7,807 bases of DNA from Acidobacteriota bacterium (GTDB taxonomy: Bacteria; Acidobacteriota; Vicinamibacteria; Vicinamibacterales; JAKQTR01), in the NCBI GenBank assembly GCA_026393735.1, contig JAPKZP010000088.1, positions 1 through 7,807 of the forward strand. The letters are read 5' to 3'. Positions within the stretch are counted from its first letter, which is position 1. Each line of letters opens with the position of its first letter. The notes under the pieces are model-generated. The model worked only from the letters and a program-made list of their open reading frames with translations, was not told the origin of the DNA and searched no databases. Of this stretch, positions 6,965 to 7,807 are shown one piece after another. The position numbers were made by a program, and so were the translations under genes.

Positions 6965-7807
6965 CTAGCGCGGGCCGCCGGGCGGCGGACCCGGCATGCC
7001 GCCCATCAGCGGGCTGCGAACGGTTGTCGCCGCGCCGGTGGTCGTTTTCGCAGATGTCGTCGCCAGCGCGATCGACGCGGCCACGACGTCGCCTTCCTTC
7101 ACGTCTCCGCTGACGATCTCGGTTACCGTGCCGTTCGACACGCCTGTCCGCACCGGCACAGCCTTCAGCACGCCGCCTTCGAAGAGCCAGAGCGTCGCAC
7201 CCGCAGAACTGCCCGAGCCGGCGGGTTGGGGCGTCCGGCCGGCCCCGAGCGGAGCCGAGGTCCCCCCCAACGCGGCGATCGCGTCAGCGGTCGGCCGGAC
7301 GCGAAGCGCCGGGCTGGCGACGTGCAGCACGTTGTTGCGGCGGGCAATCTCGATCGAGACCGTCGCCGTCATCCCCGGCTTGAGTCTCAGACCCGGGTTC
7401 GCGACGTTAATCACGGTGACGTAGGTCACGACGTTCTGCGACACGGTCGGCTGCAGGCGTACCTGCGCGACCGTGCCATCGAAGCTGTCGTTCGGATACG
7501 CGTCGACGCGAAACGTCACCGGCTGTCCGGCCTCGACGCGTCCGATGTCCGACTCGTCCAGATTCGCGTTCACCCGCATGCGGCTGAGGTCCGCCGCCAG
7601 GGTGAACAGGGTGGGCGCCTGCATGCTCGCGGCCACCGTCTGCCCTGCGTCGACGGACCGTGCCATGACGATCCCGTCGATGGGCGACACGATGACGGTG
7701 TTGGCGAGATTCACCTCAGCCTGATTGAGACTCGCCCGCGCCTGTGCGACAGCCGCAGCTGATGATCTCAACTGTGCCTCGGCCGTCCGGACGTCGACGT
7801 CGGCCGC
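6965..7807 (-). CDS. MacA-like periplasmic adaptor (HlyD family), N-terminal part outside the window
   Basis: The last 280 residues of a membrane fusion protein; the gene continues beyond 7807. The fragment opens in the returning helix of the coiled-coil hairpin (AEAQLRSSAAAVAQARASLNQAEVNL). It continues with the second lipoyl half VIVSPIDGIVMARSVDAGQTV, where SPIDGIV is at fragment residues 41-47. The beta-barrel follows (LSRMRVNANLDESDIGRVEAGQPVTFRVDAYP), then LRLKPGMTATVSIEIARRNNVLHVASPALRVRP. These resemble MacA-type adaptors, which usually serve a MacB ABC exporter. A Gly/Ser/Pro/Ala-rich linker of about 30 residues interrupts the membrane-proximal domain before LWLFEGG. The protein ends in a flexible GGMPGPPPGGPR tail. 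It ends 220 bp before the RND pump, which has its own adaptor, so this one probably belongs to a separate transporter encoded to the right. TTG 7771 is internal and not the start, because the frame stays open and coiled-coil-like to the window edge. Confidence 0.9.
   Translation of the reverse strand, partial: AADVDVRTAEAQLRSSAAAVAQARASLNQAEVNLANTVIVSPIDGIVMARSVDAGQTVAASMQAPTLFTLAADLSRMRVNANLDESDIGRVEAGQPVTFRVDAYPNDSFDGTVAQVRLQPTVSQNVVTYVTVINVANPGLRLKPGMTATVSIEIARRNNVLHVASPALRVRPTADAIAALGGTSAPLGAGRTPQPAGSGSSAGATLWLFEGGVLKAVPVRTGVSNGTVTEIVSGDVKEGDVVAASIALATTSAKTTTGAATTVRSPLMGGMPGPPPGGPR

Overview
This is a visibly high-GC window from a Gram-negative bacterium. The evidence for a double membrane is a complete set of tripartite efflux parts: an inner-membrane RND pump, periplasmic adaptors and an outer-membrane lipoprotein channel. 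The pump's wording (start MWIVRVALQRPYTF, and FGLPAPIDIQ, LLISLSGS, VATANSILVVSFA further on) and a GC-rich palindromic repeat at 83-133 remind me of soil Acidobacteriota (Vicinamibacter-like). That assignment is inference from memory, not a search result.

Layout, left to right. Positions 1-67 (+) hold the last 21 codons of a gene entering from the left, possibly an alpha/beta hydrolase. Positions 68-221 are non-coding, with a perfect palindrome and a short imperfect direct repeat. Positions 222-1049 (+) encode an exported SGNH/GDSL-type hydrolase with an unusual block III. It converges on the minus-strand efflux cluster and overlaps it tail to tail by 50 bp.

The efflux cluster reads right to left. 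First is the 3' part of a MacA-like periplasmic adaptor (6965-7807, cut by the window edge). A 220-bp gap follows, which contains an open but start-less frame. Then come the RND pump (3620-6744), the RND adaptor (2418-3620) and a NodT-type outer-membrane lipoprotein (1000-2421). The last three genes are tightly coupled: stop and start codons overlap as TGATG and GTGA, each with a good Shine-Dalgarno. They should therefore be one translationally coupled operon that builds one drug/solvent-type tripartite pump.

The main surprise is that the pump gene is broken as written. At about 4742-4750 the frame shifts, and about 15 residues expected between DYPGV and FGLPAPID are missing. This fits a net loss of about 40 nt beside a CCCGGG-TAGT-CCCGGG hairpin. 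Both flanking halves otherwise read as intact RND protein, and the adaptor and channel are complete, so the lesion is either recent or a sequence/assembly error. The pump also carries unusual proton-relay residues: Asp-Asn in TM4 where AcrB has Asp-Asp, and Ala where AcrB has Lys940. I see no RNA genes, CRISPR arrays, insertion sequences or convincing promoters.
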